Assembly: GCA_021827255.1 (NCBI GenBank)
Contig: JAKAWO010000209.1
Coordinates: 1 to 5,628 of the forward strand
Length of the DNA: 5,628 nucleotides
Direction: 5' to 3'
Origin: Acidobacteriota bacterium
GTDB taxonomy: Bacteria; Acidobacteriota; Terriglobia; UBA7540
This document shows, in pieces, positions 5,470 through 5,628 of this stretch (positions within the stretch are counted from its first letter, which is position 1; the number at the start of each line of letters is the position of its first letter). The notes beneath the pieces were generated by a model that had not been told where the DNA came from, did no database searches, and was given only the letters and a program-made list of their open reading frames with translations. The position numbers were made by a program, and so were the translations under genes.

Positions 5470-5628
5470 AGCGCCATCCTCAGGATCGCCGTCCGAGCGC
5501 GCCCCGAGGCCATCGGTCGCAGTTTATCCCCAAACAAGCTCCCAGCCACTTGCGAGCGACCCATCCTGACGGTCCTGGCATGCGCCGTGCCACCTGCCGG
5601 CCGCCCTAATCTCTGCAAACTGTCCCTG
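5470..5628. other. Non-coding or unresolved right end
   Basis: No supported gene is seen in the last 159 bases. There is no hairpin followed by a T-tract, so the operon terminator is not evident. One minus-strand frame is open from TAA at 5526-5524 to the right edge (34 codons, ending WELVWG). It could be the tail of a leftward gene, but 34 codons in GC-rich DNA is not evidence enough. Confidence 0.4.

Noticed and set aside
5471..5490. ATCCTCAGGAT palindrome after the YjbQ gene as a terminator
   Set aside because: The stem is 5 bp with a one-base loop and no T-tract follows, so it cannot form a credible terminator.
5524..5628. Minus-strand frame open to the right edge (34 codons)
   Set aside because: It is too short to distinguish from chance in GC-rich DNA. 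More right flank is needed to judge it.

Overview
The window is GC-rich DNA carrying mostly carbon-metabolism genes and looks like a soil or sediment bacterium. An Acidobacteriota-like host is my best guess. It rests on gene style and on a patch of degenerate GTCAT(T/C)CCGA ... GAGGAATC repeats whose spurious translation gives 'CHSE..' peptides. That assignment is inference only. I see no rRNA, tRNA, CRISPR array, insertion sequence or phage gene.

Layout. The left part (about 1-763) reads leftward. It holds the first 109 codons of a TIM-barrel sugar phosphate isomerase/epimerase that runs off the left edge. Just upstream of it, in the same frame, is the C-terminal remnant of a flavin monoamine oxidase that has lost its FAD-binding part. 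A divergent intergenic region (about 741-1000) carries plausible promoters in both directions and two TTCGAAA-centred palindromes. A DeoR-family regulator (1001-1762) follows on the + strand. The next 343 bases (1763-2105) contain no credible gene. They hold a short inverted repeat after the regulator, a cluster of decayed dispersed repeats, a possible promoter, and a perfect 9-bp hairpin 20 nt before the next gene.

From 2106 to 5469 four genes are packed head to tail. They encode a two-domain SIS sugar-phosphate isomerase/deaminase (2106-3182), a PfkB-family sugar kinase (GTG start, 3184-4164), a small amidohydrolase-2 family metal hydrolase (4173-5048) and a YjbQ/UPF0047 protein (5038-5469). 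Gaps are 1 nt and 8 nt, and the last pair overlaps by 11 nt, so this is almost certainly one transcript. The last 159 bases have no supported gene.

How the genes could work together: the kinase would phosphorylate a sugar or sugar conjugate. The SIS enzyme would isomerise, deaminate or deglycate the sugar 6-phosphate. The amidohydrolase and YjbQ would act on a product or conjugate. The DeoR regulator probably senses a phosphosugar from the route. SIS + PfkB + TIM-barrel epimerase recalls the fructoselysine (FrlB/FrlD/FrlC) logic, while DeoR + SIS recalls amino-sugar (Aga/Nag) logic. The added amidohydrolase-YjbQ pair fits neither described pathway, so the substrate is open. This cassette is the most interesting part of the window.
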